From: Streptomyces caatingaensis
Lineage (GTDB): Bacteria; Actinomycetota; Actinomycetes; Streptomycetales; Streptomycetaceae
Assembly (NCBI RefSeq): GCF_001187435.1
Contig: NZ_LFXA01000018.1
Coordinates: 124,001-188,000 of the forward strand
DNA: 64,000 nucleotides
Reading direction: 5' to 3'
Below the pieces are notes generated by a model. The model did not search any database, was not told the DNA's origin, and was given only the letters and a program-made list of their open reading frames with translations. Position 1 is the first letter of the stretch. Every line of letters begins with the position of its first letter. A program made the position numbers and the translations under genes. Of this stretch, positions 9,150 through 17,154 are shown piece by piece.

Positions 9150-10151
9150 TCAGTGCGCGGCCGGGATGTGCCGGGTGCCGATCCGCTGCCGGAAGACCCA
9201 GTACGTCCATGCCTGGTAGGCGAGGACCACGGGCGTCATGAAGCCCGCGATCCAGGTCATGATCTTCAACGTGTAGGGGCTGGACGCCGCGTTGGTGACG
9301 GTCAGGCTCCACTCGGCGTTGCTGGAGGAGGGCATGACGTCGGGGAAGAGCGCGAGGAAGAGCATCGCGAAGGCGGCCACGACGGTGAGCCCCGACAGGG
9401 CGAACGCCCAGCCCTCCCGGCCCCGTTGGTTCATGACCAGGGCGCCGGCCAGCGCCGCCACGGCGACGGCCAGGGCCGGCAGGCTGCGCCCGTTGCCCGC
9501 CTCGGCCTGGGTCCAGGCGAGGAAGGCGACGGTCAGGACCCCGGCGACCACGCCGGACCGGGCGGCGAAGGCCCTGGCCCGGTACCGGATGTCGCCGACG
9601 GTCTTGAGGGCGGCGAAGACGGCGCCGTGGAAGGTGAAGAGGACGAGCGTGAGGAGGCCGCCCAGCAGGGCGTAGGGGCTCAGCAGGTCGGCGAGACCGC
9701 CGTTGAAGTTCTTGTCCGGCCCGATCGGCACCCCGCGCACGATGTTGGCGAAGGCGACGCCCCAGAGGAAGGCGGGGATCAACGAGCACCAGAAGATGGC
9801 GTGTTCCCAGTTGCGCTGCCAGCGCTCGCCGCTGCGCTTGTGCCGGTACTCGAAGGCGACGCCGCGGACGATCAGGCAGACCAGGACGGCGAGCAGCGGC
9901 AGGTAGAAGCCGCTGAAGAGGGTGGCGTACCAGTCGGGAAAGGCGGCGAAGGTGGCACCGGCGGCGGTGATGAGCCAGACCTCGTTGGCGTCCCAGACGG
10001 GGCCGATCGTGTTGATCAGCACCCGGCGTTCGGTGCGGTCCTTGGCGAGCGCCTTGGTGAGCACGCCGATGCCGAAGTCGAAGCCCTCGAGGAAGAAGTA
10101 GCCCGTCCACAGGACGGCTATCAGCAGGAACCAGAAGTCGTGGAGGTGCAT
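9150..10151 (-). CDS. cydB: Cytochrome bd ubiquinol/menaquinol oxidase subunit II
   Basis: The 333-residue, strongly hydrophobic protein starts MHLHDFWFLLIAVLWTGYFF and carries the subunit II signatures GFDFGIGVL and GPVWDANEVWLI near residues 24-60. Eight or nine membrane helices can be recognised. With CydA it forms the high-affinity terminal oxidase that reduces oxygen to water using quinol. It starts 26 bases after the cydA stop, consistent with one transcript. Confidence 0.96.
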   Translation of the reverse strand: MHLHDFWFLLIAVLWTGYFFLEGFDFGIGVLTKALAKDRTERRVLINTIGPVWDANEVWLITAAGATFAAFPDWYATLFSGFYLPLLAVLVCLIVRGVAFEYRHKRSGERWQRNWEHAIFWCSLIPAFLWGVAFANIVRGVPIGPDKNFNGGLADLLSPYALLGGLLTLVLFTFHGAVFAALKTVGDIRYRARAFAARSGVVAGVLTVAFLAWTQAEAGNGRSLPALAVAVAALAGALVMNQRGREGWAFALSGLTVVAAFAMLFLALFPDVMPSSSNAEWSLTVTNAASSPYTLKIMTWIAGFMTPVVLAYQAWTYWVFRQRIGTRHIPAAH

Positions 10152-10177
10152 GGTCGGTTCTCCGTTCCGCCGTCGCG

Positions 10178-11761
10178 TCAGTAGGCGAAGGTCAGCGGCT
10201 TGTCGGCGTCCTCGGCGGGCCGGTCCTCGCCGGAGCCGCCGGAGGGCAGGCGCAGCCGGGGGTCCTTGGCCGGGGGCTTCTCGTCCGTGTCGGGGCCTGC
10301 CTTGGCGTACTTGGCCAGCAGCCTGACCTCGACGACCGCGAGGACCGCGTACAGCGCGGTGAACACCCCGAGGGAGGTGAGGACTTCGCCCTGGCTGACG
10401 CCCGGGGAGACCGCGTCACCGGTCTTCATCAGGCCGTAGACGGCCCACGGCTGGCGGCCCATCTCGGTGAAGATCCAGCCGAAGGAGTTGGCGATCAGCG
10501 GGAATCCCATGGTGAGGATGCCGATGCGCCAGGACCACTTGGTCAGGAAGGGGCCCATCTCCCGGGACTTGGTGAGCATGAGCCGCGGGATCTCGTCCTC
10601 GCCCCTGCGGTGTTCGGGCGCCAGCCAGAACTTCCGCCGGGTGGTCCACAGTCCGATGGCACCGGCGACGAACGAGGTCATCCCGAAGCCGATCATGAGG
10701 CGGAAGCCCCAGAAGGTCATGAAGATGCTGGGGATGTAGTCGTCCGGCTTGCCGCCGTACTGGGCGGCCTCCTTGGCCGCGATGTCGTTGATGCCGGGGA
10801 CGGACTCGGTGAAGTTGTTGTGCGCGAGGAAGGAGAGGAGACCGGGTATCTCGATCTCGACGCTGTTGTGGCCCTTGCCGACGTCGCCGACCGCGAAGAC
10901 CGAGAAGGGCGCGGGTGCCTGCGTCTCCCACAGGGCCTCGGCGGCGGCCATCTTCATGGGCTGCTGCTCGAACATGACCTTGCCCAGCGAGTCACCGCTG
11001 ATCGCCGTGCCCAGCCCGGCGATCACCGCGACGACCAGGCCGACGCGGAGCGAGGCCAGCATGGCGGGCAGTTGCCTGCGCTGCTTCTCGTCGAGCTCCT
11101 CGCCCCTCAGCTGCTTGCGCTTGGCGCGCCACAGGTGGAGCGAGGAGATGCCGACGATGAACGCCGCGCCGGTGAGGAAGGCGGCGGTGAGGGTGTGGAA
11201 GACCACGACCAGGGTGGTGTTCTGGGTGAGGACCGCCCAGATGTCGGTGAGCTGGGCCTTGCCCGTCGCCTTGTCGACCGTGTAGCCGGTCGGGTGCTGC
11301 ATCCACGAGTTGGCGGCGAGGATGAAGTAGGAGGACAGCACGGTGCCCAGGGACACGATCCAGATGCACGCGCAGTGGATCTTCTTGGGCAGCTTGTCCC
11401 AGCCGAAGATCCACAGTCCGATGAAGGTGGACTCGAAGAAGAAGGCCAGCAGGGCCTCCATCGCGAGCGGCGCCCCGAAGACATCACCGACGAAGCGGGA
11501 GTAGTCCGACCAGTTCATGCCGAACTGGAACTCCTGCACGATGCCGGTGACCACCCCCATCGCGATGTTGATGAGGAAGAGCTTCCCCCAGAACTTCGTG
11601 GCGTGGAAGTACTTCTCCTTGCCCGTGCGCACCCAGGCCGTCTCCAGACCGGCGGTGATCGCCGCGAGACTGATGGTGAGGGGGACGAAGAGGAAGTGGT
11701 AGACGGTGGTGATGCCGAACTGCCAGCGCGCCAGGGTCTCCGGCGCCAGGGCCAGGTTCAC
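10178..11761 (-). CDS. cydA: Cytochrome bd quinol oxidase subunit I
   Basis: A 527-residue membrane protein beginning LAPETLARWQFGITTVYHFLFVPLT; the conserved early His (residue 22) is the haem b595 ligand position. Other family landmarks are GVVTGIVQEFQFGMNW, the conserved ALLAFFFESTFIGLW helix and the late RQPWAVYGLMKTGDAVSP segment. The Q-loop is short, as in other Gram-positive-type CydA proteins. It is the first gene of cydA-cydB-cydCD-kinase. A Rex-type operator lies about 115 bases upstream, indicating induction when NADH rises under low oxygen. Confidence 0.97.
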   Translation of the reverse strand: MNLALAPETLARWQFGITTVYHFLFVPLTISLAAITAGLETAWVRTGKEKYFHATKFWGKLFLINIAMGVVTGIVQEFQFGMNWSDYSRFVGDVFGAPLAMEALLAFFFESTFIGLWIFGWDKLPKKIHCACIWIVSLGTVLSSYFILAANSWMQHPTGYTVDKATGKAQLTDIWAVLTQNTTLVVVFHTLTAAFLTGAAFIVGISSLHLWRAKRKQLRGEELDEKQRRQLPAMLASLRVGLVVAVIAGLGTAISGDSLGKVMFEQQPMKMAAAEALWETQAPAPFSVFAVGDVGKGHNSVEIEIPGLLSFLAHNNFTESVPGINDIAAKEAAQYGGKPDDYIPSIFMTFWGFRLMIGFGMTSFVAGAIGLWTTRRKFWLAPEHRRGEDEIPRLMLTKSREMGPFLTKWSWRIGILTMGFPLIANSFGWIFTEMGRQPWAVYGLMKTGDAVSPGVSQGEVLTSLGVFTALYAVLAVVEVRLLAKYAKAGPDTDEKPPAKDPRLRLPSGGSGEDRPAEDADKPLTFAY

Positions 11762-11875
11762 CGCGGTCCCTCCTTGCGTCGTGCGTCACCGGTGTCTCGT
11801 ACCGGTGCTTCGCCGGCGGTGTTTAGCCAGCACTTTGCCCCCTTTGTCCCGGTGAAAGCGGAACATAAGGGAAGC

Positions 11876-11903
11876 GCTTGTGAACGCGTTCACATTCACA
11901 AGC
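11876..11903. promoter_or_regulatory. Rex (redox repressor) operator upstream of cydA
   Basis: Positions 11879-11894 read TGTGAACGCGTTCACA, a perfect 16-bp palindrome fitting the actinobacterial Rex consensus TGTGAAnnnnTTCACA. A second right half-site, TTCACAA at 11895-11901, follows immediately. The outer sequence GCTTGTGAA (11876-11884) pairs with TTCACAAGC (11895-11903), so two overlapping dyads share one left half. In S. coelicolor, Rex represses cyd genes and is released by NADH. Confidence 0.85.
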
Positions 11904-12004
11904 ATTATGACGCACCCCCTTTTCGGTCATGTATCCGGGGTACCCCCTTGGGCCCTTGCGGGGGCCGGAGGCCGCTGCGCCGCACCCGGACCCGGGCATG
12001 CGAA

Positions 12005-12037
12005 GGGCGCCGCACCCCGTCCCCGGGTGCGGCGCCC
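12005..12037 (-). terminator. Intrinsic-type terminator after the hisC-like gene
   Basis: GGGCGCCGCACCC (12005-12017) pairs perfectly with GGGTGCGGCGCCC (12025-12037) across a 7-base loop. It begins 18 bases beyond the hisC stop and separates it from the cydA promoter. There is no U-tract, as is common in Streptomyces. Confidence 0.7.
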
Positions 12038-12054
12038 GTCCGGTGCGGTCCCGG

Positions 12055-13134
12055 CTAGAGCTGCTTGCGGAACTCCTCCGCGGCCTTCAGGAAGAGGGTG
12101 TTCGCCTCCGGCTCCCCGATCGTGATCCGCACGCCCTCCGGCGCGAACGGCCGGACGATCACACCGCCGCGCTCACACGCCGCCGCGAAGTCGGCCGTCC
12201 GCTCCCCCAGCCGCAGCCAGACGAAGTTGGCGTGGCTCTCGGGCACCGTCCAGCCCTGGCCCTCCAGCCCCTCGACCACCCGCGCGCGCTCCTTCACCAG
12301 CGCTTCCACCCGCTCGGCGAGCGCCTCCTCGCTGCGCAGCGAGGCGATGGCGGCCTCCTGGGAGATCTGCGTCACGCCGAACGGCACGGCGGTCTTGCGC
12401 AGCGCCGCGGCGACCGGCTCGTGCGCGATCGCGAAACCCACCCGCAGCCCGGCCAGCCCGTACGCCTTGGAGAAGGTCCGCAGCACACAGACGTTGGGGC
12501 GGTCCCGGTAGAGGTCGATGCCGTCGGGCACGTCCTCGTCCCGGATGAACTCGCGGTACGCCTCGTCCAGGACGACCAGGACGTCGGAGGGGACCCGGTC
12601 CAGGAAGGCCTCCAGCTCGGCGCGGCGCACCACCGTGCCGGTGGGGTTGTTCGGGTTGCAGACGAAAATGAGCCGCGTGCGGTCCGTGATCGCGGCGGCC
12701 ATCGCGTCCAGATCGTGCACCTCGTCCTCGGTCAGCGGGACCATGACGGGAGTGGCACCCGCGATCTGCGTGACGATCGGGTAGGCCTCGAACGACCGCC
12801 AGGCGAAGATCACTTCGTCGCCCGGACCCGAGGTGGACTGGACGAGCTGCTGGGCGATGCCCACCGAACCGGTGCCGGTCGCGAGGTGGGAGAGCGGTAC
12901 GTCGAACCGGTCCGCGAGCTCGGCCAGCAGGCCGGCGCACGACAGGTCGGGGTACCGGTTGAACTCGGCCGCCGCGGCGACCGCGCGCTCCATGACGCCG
13001 GGCAGCGGCGGGTACGGGTTCTCGTTGGAGGACAGCTTGTAGGCGGCCGGCCCGTCGGCGGCGGCCGGCCGGCCGGGCTTGTAGGACGGAACACTGTCCA
13101 GCACGGGGCGCAGCTTCGGGGTCTTCTCGGTCAC
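12055..13134 (-). CDS. hisC: Histidinol-phosphate/aromatic aminotransferase (HisC family)
   Basis: A 359-residue fold-type I PLP aminotransferase. Family signatures are YKLSSNENPYPPLPGV near residue 35, CNPNNPTGT near residue 160, LDEAYREF, and the PLP-lysine motif TFSKAYGLAGLRVG near residue 225. It is separated from a histidine operon and may be the second HisC-like enzyme (HisC2/Pat) that transaminates aromatic amino acids; sequence alone does not decide. The GTG at 13134 was chosen because AGGAGGA lies six bases upstream, whereas the ATG at 13152 would leave that ribosome site inside the gene. Confidence 0.88.
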   Translation of the reverse strand: MTEKTPKLRPVLDSVPSYKPGRPAAADGPAAYKLSSNENPYPPLPGVMERAVAAAAEFNRYPDLSCAGLLAELADRFDVPLSHLATGTGSVGIAQQLVQSTSGPGDEVIFAWRSFEAYPIVTQIAGATPVMVPLTEDEVHDLDAMAAAITDRTRLIFVCNPNNPTGTVVRRAELEAFLDRVPSDVLVVLDEAYREFIRDEDVPDGIDLYRDRPNVCVLRTFSKAYGLAGLRVGFAIAHEPVAAALRKTAVPFGVTQISQEAAIASLRSEEALAERVEALVKERARVVEGLEGQGWTVPESHANFVWLRLGERTADFAAACERGGVIVRPFAPEGVRITIGEPEANTLFLKAAEEFRKQL

Positions 13135-13464
13135 CGCGGGTCCTCCTCGCATCCCTGAATACTGCACACCTTAAGAGGATTGCCCCGGGTGGCGTCCAGA
13201 TGTGCGGCCGCGCCAGCCGCCCTGGCGCGCGCCCTGGCGGGCGCCGTGGCGCGCATCCCCCGTGAAGGTGAGTTGAGAGCTCCCCGCACCCCCGTGCCGT
13301 CAGCGGACGTAGATATGCCAGGGGCCAACGGTTTACCGTTTCCCTCCCTAACTGCCTGCAATTCCAAGGTCATTGGTCGGGAATTCTCGTGCAGAAACGT
13401 GCCTGTCAACTCCAAAATAAGGCGCCCTTCCGGACGCCCCCCCGAGCCCTACTATCGGCTCGCC
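13135..13464. other. Divergent intergenic region between hisC-like gene and LacI-type regulator
   Basis: This 330-bp spacer holds two dyads that could be operators: AACGGT-TT-ACCGTT (13327-13340) and a composite AATTCC/GGAATT dyad (13360-13385) enclosing CCAA/TTGG. A TACTAT hexamer ends nine bases before the regulator ATG. No additional gene was seen. Confidence 0.45.
13327..13340. promoter_or_regulatory. Candidate LacI-type operator
   Basis: AACGGTTTACCGTT is a perfect 6-2-6 inverted repeat lying 125 bases upstream of the LacI-family gene. LacI-type regulators bind short palindromes and often autoregulate, so it is a candidate self-operator; no second identical copy was noticed in the window. 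Confidence 0.35.
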
Positions 13465-14577
13465 ATGACAGCAGCAGGGAAGCACCAAGTGAGCCGGACG
13501 GATCCCGCCCGGCGAGGCACCCGGCAGGGACGGGCGGGCATCCGGGACGTCGCCGCCGCCGCGGGCGTCTCGATCACGACCGTCTCCGACGCCCTCAACG
13601 GCAAGGGGCGGCTGCCGGACGCGACCCGCCGCCACGTCCGCGAGGTCGCCGACCGGCTGGGCTACCGCCCGTCCGCCGCCGCCCGCACCCTCCGCACGGG
13701 AAAGTCGGGCCTCATCGGCCTGACCGTGACCACGTACGGGGATGAACCTTTCACCTTCACCGAGTTCGCCTACTTCGCCGAGATGGCCCGGGCCGCCACC
13801 TCCGCCGCCCTCGCCCGCGGCTACGCCCTGGTCATCCTGCCCGCGACCTCCCGGCACGACGTCTGGTCCAACGTCGCCCTGGACGGCACCGTCGTGATCG
13901 ACCCCTCGGACCACGACCCGGTCGTCTCGGACCTGGTGCGCCAGGGCATCCCGGTGGTCTCCGACGGCCGCCCGGCCGGCACCCTCCCGGTCACCGCCTG
14001 GGTGGACAACGACCACGAGGCCGCCGTCCTGGGCATCCTCGACCACCTCGCCGCCGCCGGCGCCCGCCGCATCGGGCTGCTCACCGGCACCAGCACCGAC
14101 ACGTACACCCGCCTGTCCACCGACGCCTATCTGCACTGGTGCGAGCGGATCGGCCAGGACCCGGTGTACGAGGAGTACCCGGCCCACGACCCCTGCGCCG
14201 GCGCCGTCGCCGCCGACCGGCTGCTCGCCCGTGCCGACCGTCCCGACGCCGTCTACGGCCTCTTCGACCCCAACGGCACCGACCTGCTGGCCGCCGCCCG
14301 CCGCTACAGCCTGCGCGTCCCGGAGGACCTGCTGCTCGTCTGCTGCAGCGAGTCCGCCGTCTACGCCGCCACCGAGCCGCCCATCACCACGCTCTCCCTC
14401 AAGCCGCGGCGCATCGGGACGGCGGTCGTCCAGCTCCTCATCGACGCCATCGAGGGCCTGGACAACGGGCGGCCGGTGGAGCAGGTCATACCCACGGAGC
14501 TGATCGTCCGGACCTCCTCCGAGCGCCGTCCGCCGCGCACCGCGGTCGGTCCCCCGCGCGGTCCGGCATCCGGCTGA
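13465..14577 (+). CDS. LacI/PurR-type transcriptional regulator
   Basis: The 370-residue repressor has an N-terminal LacI helix-turn-helix, IRDVAAAAGVSITTVSDALN near residue 24, followed by the hinge RLGYRPSAAARTLRTGKSG. A periplasmic-binding-protein-like sensor domain runs from about residue 75, with VTAWVDNDHEAAVLGILDHL and GLFDPNGTDLLAAA. The HTH reads TTVSDALN rather than the usual TTVSRVLN. The inducer and targets are unknown. The ATG at 13465 has a TACTAT hexamer nine bases upstream; an in-frame GTG at 13489 is an alternative. Confidence 0.85.
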   Translation: MTAAGKHQVSRTDPARRGTRQGRAGIRDVAAAAGVSITTVSDALNGKGRLPDATRRHVREVADRLGYRPSAAARTLRTGKSGLIGLTVTTYGDEPFTFTEFAYFAEMARAATSAALARGYALVILPATSRHDVWSNVALDGTVVIDPSDHDPVVSDLVRQGIPVVSDGRPAGTLPVTAWVDNDHEAAVLGILDHLAAAGARRIGLLTGTSTDTYTRLSTDAYLHWCERIGQDPVYEEYPAHDPCAGAVAADRLLARADRPDAVYGLFDPNGTDLLAAARRYSLRVPEDLLLVCCSESAVYAATEPPITTLSLKPRRIGTAVVQLLIDAIEGLDNGRPVEQVIPTELIVRTSSERRPPRTAVGPPRGPASG

Positions 14578-14721
14578 CCGGCCGCCGCCGGACGGCCGTC
14601 AACCGCGCGCACCCTATGGGTCACCACACAGGAACGCCTCGCCCGACGCCAAGGAAACGGACAATACGGGAGAAAAGACAGGTGAACCCGGGCCCCCGCC
14701 CCGATTGACGGCCCCTGGTGC

Positions 14722-14751
14722 GTCACAAGCCGCGACGGTCATTCCTATGAT
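14722..14751 (+). promoter_or_regulatory. Candidate promoter of the metallophosphoesterase gene
   Basis: GTCACA (14722-14727) and TATGAT (14746-14751) are separated by 18 bases. The -10 is a good match to the vegetative consensus; the -35 is weak. Transcription from here would give a leader of about 70 bases before the ATG at 14828. Confidence 0.4.
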
Positions 14752-14827
14752 GGGCGCACGACACCACGGGCCGCCACGACCAGGCAGGGTCCACAAGGTG
14801 CACTGCGGCGCGACGGTGGAGGGGTCG

Positions 14828-15925
14828 ATGGCTCAGGGGGCCGGACAAGGACCTGTGGCAGGGACCACGGAGGCGATGACGCCGTACCCGGGGTACGCCG
14901 CTCATCCTCCCCTGCAGGGATACACCCATCCCCTGCCCCCGGCGCACCTCGGCGCCGAGGACCCGCACCTCGGCGGCTACACACCCACCGCCCGCGACCT
15001 GCCGGTCATCGAGCGGCAGCCCTACGCCGCCGACCCGCACGACGTCCCCACCGTCGAGCTGACGCCCATCACCGCCCCCCAGGCCCAGCCGCTGCCGAGC
15101 GGCCCCGGCCCGCTCTACGTCGTCGGCGACGTCCACGGCTACCTCGACGAGCTGTACGCGGCGCTCGCCGCCGAGGGCATCGTCGACGCGAACGGCCACT
15201 GGGCCGCGGGCAACACCCGGCTCTGGTTCCTCGGCGACTTCACCGACCGCGGCCCCGACGGGGTCGGCGTGATCGACCTCGTCATGCGCCTCTCCGCCGA
15301 GGCCGCCGCGGCCGGCGGCTACTGCAAGGCCCTGATGGGCAACCACGAGCTGCTGCTCATCGGCGCCAAGCGGTTCGGCGACACCCCGGTGAACTCCGGC
15401 GCCGGCACGGCCTCCTTCCAGGCCGCCTGGCTGCTCAACGGCGGCCAGCGCACGGACATGGAGCGCCTGGAGGACCACCACCTCCAGTGGATGTCCCGGC
15501 TCGACGCCATGGCGCAGGAGGACGGCCACCTGCTCGTCCACTCCGACACCACCGCCTACCTCGACTACGGCGACTCCATCGAGGCCGTCAACGACGCGGT
15601 GACCGAGGCGCTGCAGCGCAACGACCCGGACGAGTGCTGGGAGCTGTTCCGCAAGTTCACCAAGCGCTTCGCCTTCCGCGACGAGTCGGGCGGCCTGGCG
15701 GCGCGCGAGCTGCTCGACACCTACGGCGGCAGCCGCGTCGTCCACGGCCACAGCCCCATCCCGTACCTCCTCGGCGAGGTGCCCGGCGAGGAGGCGGACG
15801 GCGAGGAGAGCGCGCCCGTCGTGGACGGCCCGCACCTCTACGCGGACGGCCTCGCCCTCGCCATGGACGGCGGGGTCACGATGGCCGGAAAGCTGCTGGT
15901 CGTGCAACTCCCACTGGCCGGCTGA
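14828..15925 (+). CDS. Calcineurin-like metallophosphoesterase
   Basis: The 365-residue protein has about 90 residues of Pro/His/Tyr-rich low-complexity sequence, then a PPP-type metallophosphoesterase domain. Metal-ligand motifs appear in order: VVGDVHGYLDEL, FLGDFTDRGPDG, LMGNHELLL, and the late VHGHSPIPYL. This is the bimetal centre of serine/threonine phosphatase and diadenosine-tetraphosphatase relatives; the substrate is not evident. The ATG at 14828 has GGAGGGG just upstream, and the open frame before it is not family-like. Confidence 0.87.
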   Translation: MAQGAGQGPVAGTTEAMTPYPGYAAHPPLQGYTHPLPPAHLGAEDPHLGGYTPTARDLPVIERQPYAADPHDVPTVELTPITAPQAQPLPSGPGPLYVVGDVHGYLDELYAALAAEGIVDANGHWAAGNTRLWFLGDFTDRGPDGVGVIDLVMRLSAEAAAAGGYCKALMGNHELLLIGAKRFGDTPVNSGAGTASFQAAWLLNGGQRTDMERLEDHHLQWMSRLDAMAQEDGHLLVHSDTTAYLDYGDSIEAVNDAVTEALQRNDPDECWELFRKFTKRFAFRDESGGLAARELLDTYGGSRVVHGHSPIPYLLGEVPGEEADGEESAPVVDGPHLYADGLALAMDGGVTMAGKLLVVQLPLAG

Positions 15926-16122
15926 GGATTCGCCGCGCCCTCCGCGGGCAGGGGTGGGGTTCCCGGAGAACTCCACCGCCGCGGGGGAATTCGCGAAACG
16001 CACTGTCACCCCGCACCGGTGCGGCTCTACCATCGGCTTATCCGTAGCAGGCTCTCCTCCGTTTCCGCCCACCGCCGGCGCCGCCCGCGCCAAGGGCCCT
16101 ACGGAGCATCGGGGGATGCACC

Positions 16123-16923
16123 ATGAACAGCGCTCCGCACCTGCCCGCCGAGGACCGCCCGGAATTCGAGCGCGTCCTGGACCTGGCGCTGCGTTCGGCC
16201 GACCGCGACCCGGAGATCGAGGCCCTGCTCTCCGCGACCGGACAGCGCCTCGACGTCGAACAGCTGCGCCTCATGGCCATCGAGGCCATGGCCGCCATTT
16301 CCGCCTGCGCCATGACGGAATACCGGGATTACGTCCGGCTGCGGGACGGCCTGCGCGGCCGTTCCACCGCGCCCCGCCACGACTCCGGGGGCGCGGGTGC
16401 CGCCGCCATGCTCACCGTGCTGGCGCCGGTCCTCGCGGGCATAGCCGCGCTCCTCTTCCTCGTCATCGGCTACGCCCTGAAGGCCGTCGGCACGGACGAG
16501 CCCGTGGCCGGCCCGATGGTCACCGCCGGCTGGTGGTTCGCCGGCCTGACCGCCGCGACGGCGCTGGTCGCCATGGGGGCGCTGCTGTTCACGGCGCTGC
16601 GCAACGGCCACGGCGGGACGGACGGCGCGGTGGCGGAGGGCGACGCCCTCGCCGCGGAGGCCGACCGCGCCCGCGAGGTCTGGCGCGAGGCGCTGCTGCG
16701 TCAGGGCGTGCTGCCGTTCCTGCGCCGTACGCTGGCCAACGCGCCGGACCGGCCCGCCACTTCGTACGGCCGCGAGCCGGACGAGAGCCACAGCCGGCTC
16801 GGCTACACACCGCCCGGCTTCTCCAGCCACGAGGACAGCCCGAGCCCGCACACCCGGCCGAGTTTCACGAGCCCGGATTTCACGGGTCCGGAGTTCGGCG
16901 GGCAGGAGCGCCGGAGGGATTGA
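16123..16923 (+). CDS. Conserved Streptomyces membrane protein of unknown function
   Basis: The 266-residue protein has an acidic helical N-terminus (residues 1-80), two membrane helices (around residues 95-122 and 130-160) and a C-terminal cytoplasmic-type tail. The tail starts with a helical stretch rich in Ala/Glu/Arg and ends in a disordered Pro/Ser/Phe tract. A conserved-looking segment REALLRQGVLPFLRRTLAN lies just before the disordered tail. No enzyme motif was recognised. Its stop lies 231 bases from the convergent thiC gene. Confidence 0.75.
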   Translation: MNSAPHLPAEDRPEFERVLDLALRSADRDPEIEALLSATGQRLDVEQLRLMAIEAMAAISACAMTEYRDYVRLRDGLRGRSTAPRHDSGGAGAAAMLTVLAPVLAGIAALLFLVIGYALKAVGTDEPVAGPMVTAGWWFAGLTAATALVAMGALLFTALRNGHGGTDGAVAEGDALAAEADRAREVWREALLRQGVLPFLRRTLANAPDRPATSYGREPDESHSRLGYTPPGFSSHEDSPSPHTRPSFTSPDFTGPEFGGQERRRD

Positions 16924-17050
16924 GGAACGCGCGCCGCCCACGGCGAATCCGCCGGCGAACGTCCCTTTGCGCGCCGCCGGTTGGAACAACCCGACGTCCC
17001 AGGTTTCCAGTTCTGCCGTGCAGTGGGCCGCACGGCGGGAGGACGCGCGT

Positions 17051-17091
17051 CGGGCCCGAAGCCGCAAACCCACGTTGCGGCGTCGGGCCCG
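17051..17091 (-). terminator. Two-tier hairpin downstream of thiC
   Basis: An inner stem GCCGCAA/TTGCGGC (17061-17067 with 17075-17081) sits inside an outer stem formed by two copies of the self-complementary CGGGCCCG (17051-17058 and 17084-17091), with a two-base mismatch between tiers. It starts 64 bases beyond the thiC stop. It could also stop transcription of the convergent membrane-protein gene. Confidence 0.6.
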
Positions 17092-17154
17092 TCCGGACGC
17101 CAGCGGTTCTCGGCCCCACCGCCTGCGGAAACGCCGAGTTCCCCGGTGCCGGGC

